Source: Ceratobasidium sp. AG-K
Lineage: Eukaryota > Basidiomycota > Agaricomycetes > Cantharellales > Ceratobasidiaceae
Assembly (NCBI GenBank): GCA_037039685.1
Contig: JAWNGF010000008.1
Coordinates: 1,550,001 to 1,614,000, forward strand
DNA length: 64,000 nt
Direction: 5' to 3'
In this document: positions 13,320-25,575 of the stretch, piece by piece
How the letters are laid out: every line of letters starts with the position of its first letter
How positions within the stretch are numbered: position 1 is the stretch's first letter
Program-made: the position numbers and the translations under genes
Notes under the pieces: generated by a model
The model's database searches: none
What the model saw: only the letters and a program-made list of their open reading frames with translations
What the model was told of the DNA's origin: nothing

Positions 13320-15650
13320 ATGCAAGTGCGGCACCTACCCATAGGTAACGGGCACGGATATGATGCCCTTTATACGTTTGGTTGGATACGTACCTGTCAT
13401 ATAAAAAACCAAGGGCTTATTCATCTGGGAATAAGTGGGGTTGGAATGAGAATATATGCGATTTGGTCTTCACGGTTTTGTAACGGCTGTTGTATTATCG
13501 GCAAGATATATGCGTGGGTTCGTTTGGCAAAGTTTTTTGGCCTGGCTCATAGGATAATTAGTACGGCGACAAAGTGAGGGACCATGTTTTAGTATCTTTC
13601 CTTCCCTCAGCAACGCTGATAGAGCAGGTTACATCATCCCACTTCTCGAGTCTATCGTTGGTCTTGCGAAGCTCTACTTGGATAGGGGCCGAGGTGTCCC
13701 CGTAGAGTCGTACGTGCAAATTAGTAGTTAATTTCTCACCCTGCATTTCCTCGGAAGTGTAACAGGGAAAGCCTGTGTGCTATTGAGGTCCTGAAAACGT
13801 CTGGACAGCTTTCAATGACCCATAGCGTCTATGACGGCCGAAACCTACTCACGCTGAACATATCGAGTATCCCCTCCGGTATAATTTTTTCAATCAGTCC
13901 CAACATCGACTATCTACCCCCACTTGAGTAGAGTCCGGAGTTGATTAAATAATCCATGAACACTTGGCGTTATTTATCAGATAACCTACTCCTATATGCT
14001 GATAACCTGATCCGCTATGTTTTAGAGGATTTTCGATGGATACGTGATGTCAAGGCTATAAATGACTGCGCCAAATTGTGTTAAATCCTAAATTTCTTTT
14101 AAAAATATTTCGTGTCTTTGCGACCACCTCCTGGTCTTGAAAGAGTAGTATGTAGGCTCATTTCAGTGGCGCGAACTCCTCTGCAGTTGAGATGACACTA
14201 AATAGAACAGGTTCTCTGCCAACGCCAGAACTGAAACCAGTTATGACGCATACGGGTACGTCGGTGCGTGCCATCGCGGAATGGTAGTAGAGGAATGAGG
14301 GGGAGGACTGGTTAACGCACCAAGCAATGCGTGTTCGCCCACTAAATTACCGGTGCCGATCGGCTGCTCCGCCCAGAAGTGGTGCTTGTAAGTTGGCAAT
14401 CGGAAAGGTCATTAACTAGATTTTTTTCGTTCCGCCATAAAGCGATCGGCGCCATGTCATGTTAGGGGTTAGTAACTGGCTTATGAACCCAGAACAACTA
14501 CTTTGTCAACGTCATTTCTTCCACAATGAGCTCAAGCATGGAATAGGGATGATATAAACTGGGAAGCAACAAGGGATGTATATTGGCCTTTGACCTCTGT
14601 GCGTAGCTGAGACTTATGGAAACAAATATATCTGGTACTTTCAGATGGACTCTCGGAATTAGATGGCGTTTTAAAGCCTCTGCACGCACACGTCAATTTA
14701 ACGCACCACCGAATATTCACCTCTCAACGTGGTAGCCCATAAACAGCCTAACTCCAGGCCCTCCTTGGTCACGGGCATATAGTTACTGCCATAAGGCACT
14801 ATAGCTCACAATCCCGAGCTGGTGATCTCGTTCGGAGGTCGTAATCCAGTACTGACGCATCATATATCCGATGCTTCCAAAGTGGCGTCGTTGGGTGCGG
14901 GGCAAGGATAATATCATTACAGTAAAGAAAGCAGGAACATCCTAGAATGGATGCCACACATAGTAGCCACCTCGGCGAATTATGACGTAAGCCACATGAC
15001 CGGCCTGGGGTGGCTGAGGACAATTCCTGTTTGGATGGTGGCTCACGCGGTCAGTTCGCATATAGCAAGAAGTTGCGAGCATGTGCAACACTCCCAAGGA
15101 TGTGTAAAGCTTAGTACCGTATTAATGCTTGTGGATGCCCCGGCTGTGAGTGTCATTACGCAGGTGGGCTTATGCTGAGGGCTTATGAGAACAGCATTAC
15201 AACGTTACAGTAGGACTTGCGGATCAATTCTCGGCGACGGATCTTCGGATTTCTAGCTAGCATGCATTTGAGCAGTCGTACAAAACTTGAAGGCAATTGT
15301 CATTACGTAGATTTGAACTTGAGGGAATGGACACGAAGCAAGACGTTTTTATCTCGCTCGAAACTGTTGGTCGAATCTATATACTTATGCAAGGGCCTAA
15401 CGTCATCCCAATGAATAGATGCTCCCATCAAACCTGTTGACCTCAAGCATATCACGTCAATAGCGCTCAATGGCGAGCCGCTTATCATGTGTCCGGCATG
15501 CAGCCGGTTCGCGAGCGTCCCGACAAAATTCCAACGGAGTTGAAGACCATGCATACGAATAAAGCAACATACGATACAGCAATTGGTGAGGTTAGCCCCT
15601 CCCGCTCCAACTCCAAACCACAGCGACCAATCCCAAAATCAACATGTGCA
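13320..15650. other. Intergenic stretch of 2.3 kb, nothing supported
   Basis: Only short motif-free ORFs on either strand (for example 14951-15178 plus and 14799-15023 minus). Splice-like signals occur by chance but do not connect into a model. The last part (15480-15650) is the 3-prime flank of FIP1 on the minus strand. Confidence 0.45.
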
Positions 15651-18480
15651 CTAGCGTCGTTTCGACCTCCCACTCCCCTCGTCGCTTTCTCGAGAATGAG
15701 CACGTTTCCTGCGTGGACAAGAGCACAGGGTGAGTTGCATTGTTTAACGGCGCTTGTAAATTTTCTTACCTCCCAGACCCAGCCTTGTCCCGAACCTCAC
15801 TTTTCCCCCTCTCACGGTCTCGATCCCGCGTATCCCGGTCTCGCTCCCGATCACGATCTCTGTCCCGATCTCTATCCCGGTCTCGATGGTCGCGCTCCCG
15901 CTCACGATCACGATCACGGTCGCGCTCCCTGTCCCGCTCACGGTGACGGTCAGCCTCCCGATCACGGTGTCGTCGTCCGTCCTCGGACTGCGTACGTTCA
16001 CGGTCTCCACCATAATCCAGACCGTGGACTTTACTGTCCCCGTCACGGTCCTTGTCTTTGTACGAACGTGTGTTGGGGTTCCGAGGGCCGGTGGGGACGT
16101 TGGGTGGGAGAGGGGAGGAAGGGCGCACGGTAGCTGAGGGGGTGTAAGAATGGGAAATGGTTGGAGGTGATGGACTTGCCTGCGCCGTGGAAGTCTCCGC
16201 GTCCACGCCCACGCGCAGCCATACCACGAGCCCGAGCCGCTGCTGCACGTCCACGGAAGCTGCCTCGGCCGGAAGGTTCGGTAGGAGCATTCGGAGTGAC
16301 CTCCTGAAGTTGGGAAATTTCGTAAATGTAGATATAGATGTACGATATGAACTCACCTTGGACAATGAATCCAACGGGCTTTCGGTTTGATTAGGGGTTC
16401 CTTGTCCTTGGCTCTTGTCTTCACTGGCACGCTCTTTCTCTGATGCCCTTTCGAGTCCAGAAGTTTCGTCGTCCTCGTATTCTTCTTGTGCGTTGTGTCC
16501 ATTCATCATGCCCATTCTGTTGATTTCATTCCACGGTCAATTTCGAGCACTTGGTACTTTAAATCATAACTCCCACTTACCCCATCTGCATCATCATCTC
16601 CGGCGGCATGTTCATCATATTCATGCCCAACATGTTAGGCCCGGGCCCCATCATCCCCATTGGCCCACCCATACCGCCGGGGTTTCCCGGACCCATGCCC
16701 ATGCCCATCTTACCGACAGGACCACCCATGCCACCCATACCAGGCCCGCCGCCCATGTTGGGTCCCATATTAGGTCCTGGTCCTCCCATGTTTGGCCCTG
16801 GTCCTCCCATGCCAGGCCCGGGACCGCCCATACCTGGCCCTGGCCCCATTCCGCCGCCTGGACCCATCCCGGGACCTGGTCCACCCATTCCGCCTGGAGC
16901 ACCACCCATGCCTGGGCCCATTCCTGGACCCATGTTTGGACCGGGGCCGCCCATTCCGGGTGGTCCGCCGACGGACATACCCGGGCCTTGCATCCGCTTT
17001 CCGTTGGGCGCTTGACCGCCGAGAGGGAGCATTGCTGCGGTTCCGAGCACAACGGAGCGCATTTCTGGTGGAAGGTTGAGGAGTTGGTCCTCTGGTAGGC
17101 CGGCGACGTTCTGTTGGGGGGTGTTCAATACGATGATGGGGTAGGGTTGTAGGAACGCGTACCAAGACGTTTGCCTTGAGCCCAGCTGCGGTTTCGCTGA
17201 GTTCTTTGCGTCGCATGCAATAAGTTTCCCAGCTGATTTCGTCAAATCCATAGTTGAACCAGTCGCTGATGTTCGCTCCGGGTCGACGCCATGACTAGCG
17301 ACGGGTGAAAAATTGGAAAATCCAAATTTGGGTGTCGAGTTTGGAATGGCGGATTAGGGGCGACAAGAGAGATGAGTTGAAGCATGATAGAGAATTAATT
17401 GGCAGTTGGTGACGTCATTAAAGCGAGGTCGTGCGAGTTCCAGTTCGAGAAGATTGACGATAAACGAAGCAGATCAAACACGTTAGCATCACTTGACGCG
17501 TGAAACTCGAGGACTTGCCTTGGAGTTTAAACTATCCAAATCAACTTCCCAAACTGGTCGAGCTTGGAGCGTGCCAGGTACAACAAGTAACCCCGGCGCA
17601 GAGGGGTCAATCGAGGGGTGCGAAGGCGGCGCACGGACGGGGTCGGGCAGCAGCTCTGCGGTATTTTGGGGCTGAGAGGGTTGGAGTTGCGGTTGTGTCG
17701 GTGGCTGGGGAGAGTGTTGTTGAGAACCGGCCTGCGGGGGTTGAGCAGCACGGTCGGGTTCTGGTATTTGGGAGATGGATGGGTTTGGTGGACCTGCATC
17801 GGTTGGTCGAGCTTTTGGAGTGTACTCGGTCGTGAGATGGACGGCTGCAGGAATGTGAGAGAGCGCTAACGGCGAATAGGCAAGAGATACATACGGCGCA
17901 TTGGAGCGGAGGGTGCCCTGGGTGCGGGTGCGACCGGAGCATTAGGTCTTGAAGCGCGAAAGTCGATCGAACGAGTCGGCGCCTCTGTGATGATTTCAAT
18001 GTCCTAGGCCGTGCCGACTCAATATCCCACGCCAAAAGTGGACAATGAACAGAACTCACACTATCCGACTCTTCTTCCTCTTCTTCCTCCTCCTCCTCTT
18101 CCCCTTCACCGCCTCCCTCCTGGTTTTGCTCCTCACTCGGCGCCAGTTCGAGTTGTGGCGGTTCTCCCTGGTCTTCAGGCAACCCAAGTCCAGCCAGTGG
18201 CGCAGCAACCGCACTGGGCTTGTCAACGAGCTCCTCGTTTGTCCTAGGCGGCGTCTCATACGGCGTTTCTGACAAAACACACGGTTATCAACAGGAAACA
18301 AATGGATTAATATTGGAATAAGGAAAATACAGGTCTCTGCTTCCGGCCAAAAGTGTTCTCACCATCCAGCTCAAAGTCGAGAATATCATCCCCTCCGATT
18401 GCCGCCGTTACGGGCAGGGGTTGTGGCGCTGCTTCGGGCGCACTCGAGTCGCCGTACAGAAACGCGTCTTCGTCGTCCAT
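15651..18480 (-). CDS. FIP1: Pre-mRNA 3-prime-end processing factor FIP1
   Basis: Subunit of the cleavage and polyadenylation factor that tethers poly(A) polymerase. Ten exons on the minus strand: 18480-18363, 18268-18060, 18003-17895, 17844-17519, 17294-17163, 17110-16581, 16516-16357, 16303-16180, 16133-15770, 15708-15651; 709 residues. Order: acidic N-terminus with an 11-Glu run (poly(A)-polymerase binding in the family), Pro/Gln linker, the Fip1 motif VWEVDLDSL joined to RRPGANISDWFNYGFDE (about 240-275), a Gly/Pro/Met-rich region, an RGRG patch, and an Arg-Asp/Arg-Glu repeat tail ending in SGRSKRR, as in animal FIP1. Introns 17518-17295 and 16179-16134 need GC donors (GCAAGT). No GT alternative keeps the Fip1 motif or the RD tail in frame. 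Plus-strand ORFs here are shadows of the repeats. Confidence 0.92.
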
Positions 18481-18982
18481 CGTGGCCGGTTGGACAACAG
18501 TGGGATGACTAAGGATCACCTAACTCTAGCACGTGGTCTCGGTGATAAGACAACAGCCGAATGGAGTAGGTGTTCCATTCTGCCGCCTTCAGAGCTAGTT
18601 CAGCGCCGTTGCGAAAAGAGCTATGATCAGTCCCCTGGTTTTTATAACTTCAGTACCCAAATGTTTGCACGCAGTCGTCTCTCTTGACTTGAAAGCTGAT
18701 GGTGGAAGCCCGCACGAAAATCCCACACATTACACAAATCTAAGCAATTCAGTTCTTGCTAGGATGGCGCAAGTCAAGAGGTATGACTGTATCTCAATGA
18801 AATCCTAGATTAAACGGAGTTCCAGAGCTAAGATAATACTTCGGCCGTGGTTATGCTTAGCCATTACGATCCGAAAGCGATTCAAGAGAATAAACATGCA
18901 CGGGAAGGATATTAGTACAAAGAAATAAATTGAGGTTACTTCTAGCTATGTGTTACAGCATTCGCGCCATTGAATTATACTC
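18481..18982. other. Region between FIP1 start and polygalacturonase end
   Basis: About 500 bp containing the FIP1 promoter (minus strand, right of 18480) and the polygalacturonase 3-prime flank. No TATA box or ORF of note. Confidence 0.5.
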
Positions 18983-20689
18983 CTACTGAGTGAAGTTGAT
19001 GATACCGCTGTAGTTCATAGGTCCCTTTGGCCCACCAGAAACCTTGAGTCCAGCCCAGTTCCAGGTTCCTGCGCACACAAGCGTCAATCATCAACAAACA
19101 TAGCTATATCTTTGTCAAGAGGCATACCAGTGCAACCCCCGGGGGCACAGTTGACTGCCACCATACCCTTGGCTGAAGCGGCAACAGCGATGCTATTGCT
19201 GCCTTCAAAGTTGACCCCCTAATGAGTCAAGGTCAGCTGCAATACACGGACCAGAACGAAAGTATCTAAGACATACGGAGATTTTGACGCCGGCGCCAGT
19301 ATTACTGGAGAGGGTGTCAGGATAGCTTTGGTCGATGATCACACCATAGTTGAGACAGCCTGTGGCCGTGTTGCCCCGATAAGTCACGTCACTGACCGAA
19401 CCACTAGATATTTAAGGTTAGAACATGTTCCCCAGATTACGAGTAATCCTACCTAGTAGCTGTACGGAACGTCTTGATGCGAAGAGCCTGAGCGTTTTTG
19501 GTGATTGTGTTACCGATGATCTGAACAGTTTTGACAACTTTTCCGGTATCGATAGAGCCTACGGAGATACCATGACCACCGGTGCAATTATTGCGCTGGA
19601 AGGTGATGCGTTGACCATTGTTGATAGCAATGCAATCGTCTTGGTTGATAATCGTGCTGTCCTCGATGGTGACATCGTTGGTAGATACTAGTGTAGTTGG
19701 ATTAGTGGCGCGCAGAGTACGAGCTTAGGAACGTGCGTACCATCGAATCCGTCAGTGTTGTGTGCTGCAGGCTTGGTGCCGCTGAGAGCATTAGGAGTGT
19801 TGCCCTCGGCTTGTTGGGCGTATTAGAAGAGCGCATATATGCTGCGACAACTTGCTTACAATTGTCGATGTGGATTTTAGAGAGGCGCAAAGCAGCATCG
19901 TTGCCCATGCTGAAAACCTGAGCGGGGGAGTTTAGAACATTGAGGTTCTCTACTAATCCGCTGCAACTGAGTCTGAGGTTGCACCCGGTCAGATGCGTGA
20001 TCATTGGCTGGGTGTACTAGGCTGGGCTTACTTGATCATGGGGTGAGGCTTCTTCTGGGGTGCATCATCTGCAATCCCTTTGCCGTCCCAGTACTTGCCC
20101 CCCTGGCCGTCGATGGTGAAACCATTTCCATGGACTGTTCAGAGTGATGGCGAGTCAGGATAATACAAGTGAACGAAATGGTGTTTGCCATACAGTTAAT
20201 GTTATCCCCGCTATGTCGGTCGAAACAAGTTGCCATTCATTAGTGCACGTTGGCGGAAATGCTCTGGATGATGAACTCACGTCAAAGTAAAGATGGGACC
20301 CGTTGTCTGGAAAGAGGTATCTGCCGTAAACTAAGAGACGTTCAGTTTAAGCTGTACCTTAATAGTTGCCTCATAGATACACTTACTACAATGTTCCCGT
20401 TGAGGTTAATAGTTGCACCAGCGACTGCATTGATCACTAGCTTTTGCTTGGCGAGAACTGTAAATGCATCGATATTAATCTAATGACTTCAATATTAGTG
20501 TTGCGCCTTCTGGGATACGGCGAAAGAACACTATACCGTGTTGCATTTCTCGGCAGCAGCAACACTAGCGATCGAGTTGATCACACCGACGCAGTTCTGG
20601 CGGGCCTCGAGTGCGTGAGACTGCGCAACTGGGCTAGCAAAAGTGGCAGCGGCTAAGGCCAAGATGGAGGCAGCAGCAAACTTCGACAT
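18983..20689 (-). CDS. Endopolygalacturonase, glycoside hydrolase family 28 (one-base frame problem near the end)
   Basis: Secreted pectin-degrading enzyme hydrolysing alpha-1,4-galacturonan. Eleven exons on the minus strand: 20689-20537, 20479-20387, 20330-20281, 20210-20194, 20134-20032, 19972-19860, 19809-19741, 19687-19453, 19403-19277, 19218-19129, 19068-18983; about 378 residues. Signal peptide of about 19 residues with a dibasic-type propeptide end (LEAR). All four GH28 catalytic motifs are present: NTDGFD (D196), NQDDC (D216, D217), GGHGISVG (H238) and RIK (R269, K271). Exon 4 is only 17 nt. In exon 10 the run CCCCCGGGG on the coding strand is one G short of the frame needed to reach the conserved final WNWAGLKVSGG exon. 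As read, the last 30 or so residues would be lost; a real mutation and a base-calling error look the same here. Induction by pectin is expected for the family. Confidence 0.9.
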
Positions 20690-22048
20690 GGGAGTTGCAG
20701 GAATGCCGTGTATGTGAAAGAAATGAACTTGTAGGATTTAGAAAAGGCTCTGAGATTGTTGAGAGTGGATGGCTAAAAGGCTGCCTGGAGAAAGTTATTT
20801 TATAGGTGCTTAGCTCCCAATGGGTCCGTAGAACGGCGTTTCGTGATATCATTAACTACTGAACAGCCTCGGCGGCGGGGCACATGATTTCGCAATCATC
20901 ATGACTCTGAGCTAGGTTGTCAGTAGTAATGAACCAATCTAAAGGGGAGATTGCATCCACATTGGATTATTAGGACCTATTTTTGAGGCGGGTATCCATA
21001 AGCGTCGGTCGTCCTTCCATATAGGGGTTCCAAGGTGTCAACCATTTGGAATAAATCAGCCAGCGCGGGCTGATTTACGCCCAAATAAGCATGCATTCAT
21101 GACACGTAGCTGGACGAGGCTGACCATGTGCCTACCGAATTTCAACTGGAGTCAAATGGTTGTCCAGCCTCCATATATGCAATGCAGCCTTTTGACCTAC
21201 ACTCACAGTACAAAGATTAGTGCAACTTCGGTACACGGGTGTGCGTCTCTTCTGCCACTCAACCCACAGCTTGCCCATGCCAGTAATCGTGCGTGGGGCC
21301 AAGGCACGGCATGTCACGTTGCAACCAGATGTTTCGCCTGATATTGCAACCCCAGTATCTACCGGGGCTTGAGGTATTAGTCTAAGGCTCTAGCTCGTAG
21401 GGCAGCATACGCTCCTGTGTGCACAATCGCATGCAATGTGGGAGTACAGTTCAGCTAACTGCAATTATAGCCTCGCTTGGTATACCTCAACTAAGCCATT
21501 TTGTAGTGATAACCAGACCATATCTTACGAGAGTTTTCGACCGTAGTGACACTTATACATCTCGTTTCGGCGAACACTTGCTACCGTGGTCACTCTAATT
21601 AAGCGAGCCGCCGTCGTATCTAGTCCGTGTGACGGAAAAGTAGTAATGAGCTTAAGAGAGTCTGTGTTAGGTATGTATCACGTACTGATCTGATTGAGTC
21701 CACGGGTATGCTGACTTGGGATCAGGATCTTCCAGCTGGGTCAAAGTATTAGTTGATAGATATGTATTTGGAATGCCTCGTCGTGTAGTTGTCATCTACT
21801 TAAAGGGCCGGCATTGTCACTTCATCGTCTGTGAGTGGCCCAGAAATGGCATTTGCATCTATCATATGAGCCCGTCATGGTGTCTAGAAAATGATAGATG
21901 CAAGCAAAGCGTTTCACTGGTTATAATTTGGCGCTTACCTTCTGCTTCCGGTCATGTGACCATTTGTCATCCCCACCAGTCCTTGTGATTCCCAGCTCGG
22001 CGAGCTTCAAGTCGTTTTCGAATCTAAATAGATTGATTGACTGTCACA
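20690..22048. other. Divergent promoter region between polygalacturonase and AP-3 delta
   Basis: About 1.36 kb shared by two divergently transcribed genes. Short ORFs at 21099-21341 and 21132-21317 overlap on opposite strands and carry no motif. No repeats noticed. Confidence 0.5.
20796..20804 (-). promoter_or_regulatory. TATA box of the polygalacturonase gene
   Basis: On the minus strand the sequence reads TATAAAATA, 107 bp before the ATG at 20689. Nothing else in this promoter was identifiable by eye. Confidence 0.5.
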
Positions 22049-25000
22049 ATGTGGGAGCGAACACTCTCAGATTTAATACGTGGACTTCGCGCCAATAAAG
22101 GCGATGAATCCCAATTTATCGCTAAAGCTGTTGACGAAATTCGAACCGAGGTCAAGAGCAAAGACATGGATCTCAAAGCAGCAGCTGTCCTCAAACTTAT
22201 TTACGTGAGACATATACCTGTATTAATTTTCCTACCATATGTTGATGTGTACTCGGTGCAGTTGGATATGCTTGGACACTCGATGCGCTGGGCGTCGTTC
22301 TACGTCGTGGAGGTCATGTCCAGCCCAAAATTCCACCTGAAAGCTGTAGGATATCTTGCGGCCGTGCAATCATTCACTGCGGATACGGATGTACTCATGC
22401 TGACCACGAATCTGCTAAAAAAGGTACGTTATAAAGTCTATTGTGTATTGTCCAATACTGACCTGATGATCCACATTCAATCACATTGACCCCAATACAT
22501 ACAACCCCCATTCGAAACTCATAATCGATCCCTATCATCTTACAAATACCACACAGGATTTGTCGAATGCGATGTCATCCTCCCTTCCCATGGTCCTGAA
22601 CGGATTCTCGCATCTCGCCACCCCTGATTTATCGCGAGACCTAGCCTCAGACGTGTTCGCACTCCTGACAAACTCACGCCCATCTGTCCGTAAAAGCGCT
22701 GTTGTTACGCTCTTCAAGTTACTCCTCACATACCCGGATGCATTACCGATTGGCGTGGAGAGGCTTAAGGAAAGGCTCGGGGATGACGACCCTGGTGAGT
22801 AGACCCGACCGCTAGTATGCGCATTACTATCATCGGCTCGAAGTGTGACAGAGCATGCCCTGATTTACATAGTTATGCCTAACAGGTGTTGTATCCGCGA
22901 CTGTCAATGTGCTATGTGAACTAGCCAGGAGGTCGCCCAAGGATTACTTGGTACTGGCACCTCAGCTATTTCATCTCCTTACCACAGCATCCAATAACTG
23001 GATGCTGATCAAGATAGTCAAGTTGGTTAGTCGTGTGAAGCTATTTATAGAGTTCGAATGCATGCTTATTTTGACTTTCATTCGCGATATGTAATATTGT
23101 ATTACTTTCCTCCCCTCCCCAAACAGTTCGGGTTCCTTGCGCCCCACGAGCCACGCCTTACCAAGAAGCTATCGGGGCCCCTCTCTGATCTTATATCTAA
23201 TACACCGGCAATCTCGCTTCTCTATGAGTGCGTTCATACAGTCATAGTCGGAGGAATGCTGCAGGGAAGCATGGCAAGGACGTGCAGCGCCAAACTATCT
23301 GTATTTCTGGGAGATTCTGACCAAAACCGTGAGTTTTCCCGATTATGAATGATGCCACCAGCCAAATAGCTCGCTTGTGCAGTAAAGTATATCGCGCTTC
23401 TCGCGATGGCCAAGATTGCACCTACTCACGCGTATCTCGTCGCTGAGCATCAAGATGTCATCTTTTCAAGTATCGAAGATTCGGATATGAGCATTCGAAT
23501 GCGTGCACTTGAGTTATTGACTGCGATGGCGAGTTAGGTCGAGCTGCTTTGTAGTTAACTGACTCAACAGCTGTTACAGGCGACCCAAGATAATATTCAA
23601 TCAATCGTTCAACAATTACTCGACTTTCTCGTCAAACCCACCTCACAACCATCCCAGTCTGCTTCGGCCGCGTTACGCGCTACCTTGGATCCTAGCCAGT
23701 CCTCCCCGGCTACCGCCACGCTCTCTCGGTCTCAACTTGAGGCTTATCGAGTGACCGTAGCTCGTCGTATTCTTCACATGCTTAGTCGAGATGCATACTC
23801 AGCAGTACCAGACTTTGAGTGGGCACTATCCGTACTTGTTGATCTTGCCTATGTGATATGTGGATCTATTCCAGGGGGCGACACCAATGTTTCCCAGTCT
23901 ACAACCTTCCCCCCGCGCCACGTTTCGTCAACCAGCTCTGGATCTGGCGTCGACTCAGAAATCGCTTTTCTATTGAAGGACATCGCGGTCAGAGTCCGAG
24001 CTATTCGCCCTCACACGGCTGCAATAGCAGCACGATGTATTGCAGACGACGCATTTTGGGCTCTGGGAGCGTGGGAGGTTGTAGATGCTGCAGTATGGAT
24101 ATGTGGAGAATACGCATCGTAAGCATAATTTGCGTGGACCGAAGTTGAAAAAGTTACATGTTGATCACTTGTAGAGAGCTGGAGTCTCCCCTGAAAACGC
24201 TACTTGACCTGCTCCAGCCTACAGCTCTAGCGCTCCCGGGAGCACTCTGTGTTCAAAGTGCACTTAAAGTATTTGGGTTCTGGGCCTCAGATCGCGCTGA
24301 GAGGTGGGACGACGAAGCAGCCGCTGAAGTTTTACGGGAGGTCGAGCGTACTGCAGAGAGTCTGAAGCAGTTTGCAACTCGTGCGGATCCGGAGGTTCAA
24401 GAACGAGTCAGTTTGGTTGTGGACAATTAACGACTCATGGAGACTGAGCATTACCGCTCCAGGCAGCAAATGCATTACAGCTGTTCAGGTTCATTCAAGC
24501 AGACGTTGCGGGCTTTGAGGCAAAACGCACCTCCGCTTCCAGCAAGATCAAGACGGGTCCCGAGTCTGATACTCCAGTGCTTGAGCCAGAGTCCGGTAAG
24601 TAGATTCGATTATTCGTGAAGTTTGTTGATGAAACGTTGGTTTAGGCGAACCCAACTACCCCAAGAGCATGTATCTCCTTCAACCCCTAAGGGTAACGTT
24701 CGAACTAAACTATGTCGCACCTCACGCGCAAAGTGCCGTGCCGGTGCCAGAGGGCCTTAACCTTGATGGGTGGATTGTGCCCCCACCGAAAATCAACATC
24801 GACGAGCAACTCACACAGAAGAAGACAAAGAAGTCCAAGTCCAAAGGAAAGGAGCGAGAAAAGGAAAAGGATATGACAAAGAAGAAGAGCAAGAAAAAAG
24901 CAGAAGCTGAAATAGTGGAAACCCCTGAAGAAAAGGCCGCCCGTGAGAAGGTAATTCGAATATATAAATTCTGCTTCATTTACTGTTACTAAGTAGTTTC

Positions 25001-25575
25001 GAGGCACGCGCAGAGCGATTAGAACGACTGAAGGACGATCCGTACTATATATCGGACAAAAATACTTCCATGCCGGGCCAATCCGAAGATCTGGACAATA
25101 TACCAGTTGTAAAGCTCGAAGGAGTTCCCCATTTGCTACCTTCGGAAGGTGAGCCAATAGTTCACCACTATCCTCCCATCAGACCTGAGCTCCCGTAATT
25201 AGGCGCGGGCCCCGCTTCCAGATTTTCGGGATTCAAGCCACGGAGCACCGTAGCTGCTGTGGTCGATGTTTCCGGAGAGATGCCGCTGCCACGTTCAGGC
25301 CAAGCGTCCGCGGCGCGTACTCCTCTCTCTACGTCAGCTTCTGCTTCGGCGACACCGCCACCGTTCCCAGCAGCAGTAATTTCATCGTTCCCTCAGTATG
25401 AGGTCGAGGATGAGCCACGTTCGGAAGCTCCGGCTCCCGAACCAATAAAGGTCACGAAGGTGAAGAAGAAGAAGGTACGTTGGTTTTTTTTTTTTTTGTA
25501 TTTAGACGGCAAACTAACTCGGCATTCACTCACATCTAGACCGGCACAAAGACCAAGTCAAAACCCACAATCTAA
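22049..25575 (+). CDS. APL5: AP-3 adaptor complex subunit delta (delta-adaptin)
   Basis: Large subunit of the AP-3 coat that sorts cargo from Golgi/endosome to the vacuole. Thirteen exons: 22049-22204, 22262-22423, 22557-22794, 22886-23025, 23127-23328, 23383-23528, 23580-24118, 24175-24406, 24463-24595, 24646-24950, 25004-25148, 25203-25474, 25540-25575; 901 residues. The N-terminus MWERTLSDLIRGLRANKGDE is the delta-adaptin start, followed by LKLIYLDMLGHSM, WASFYVVEVMSS, and an armadillo-like trunk with PSVRKSAVVTLFKLLL and NNWMLIKIVKLFGFLAP. The hinge has PYPKS-type and VPEGLNLDGWIVPPP motifs typical of AP-3 delta, then a Lys-rich coil (KKSKSKGKEREKEK) and EKARAERLERLKDDPYYI. The 23529-23579 intron appears to start with GCGAGT rather than GT. 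An appendage domain is not recognisable, as in fungal delta subunits. Confidence 0.92.

Noticed and set aside
15740..15946. Plus-strand Arg-Ser repeat ORF (SR-protein-like)
   Set aside because: It is the reverse complement of the FIP1 RD/RE tail, which is supported by ten joined exons and a typical FIP1 C-terminus.
16577..17251. Gly/Pro/Met-rich ORFs on both strands as separate genes
   Set aside because: The minus frame is exon 6 of FIP1; the others are shadows of its low-complexity codons.
17500..17835. Plus-strand ORF of 111 codons over FIP1 exon 4
   Set aside because: Antisense shadow of the Pro/Gln linker; no start context, motif or splice support.
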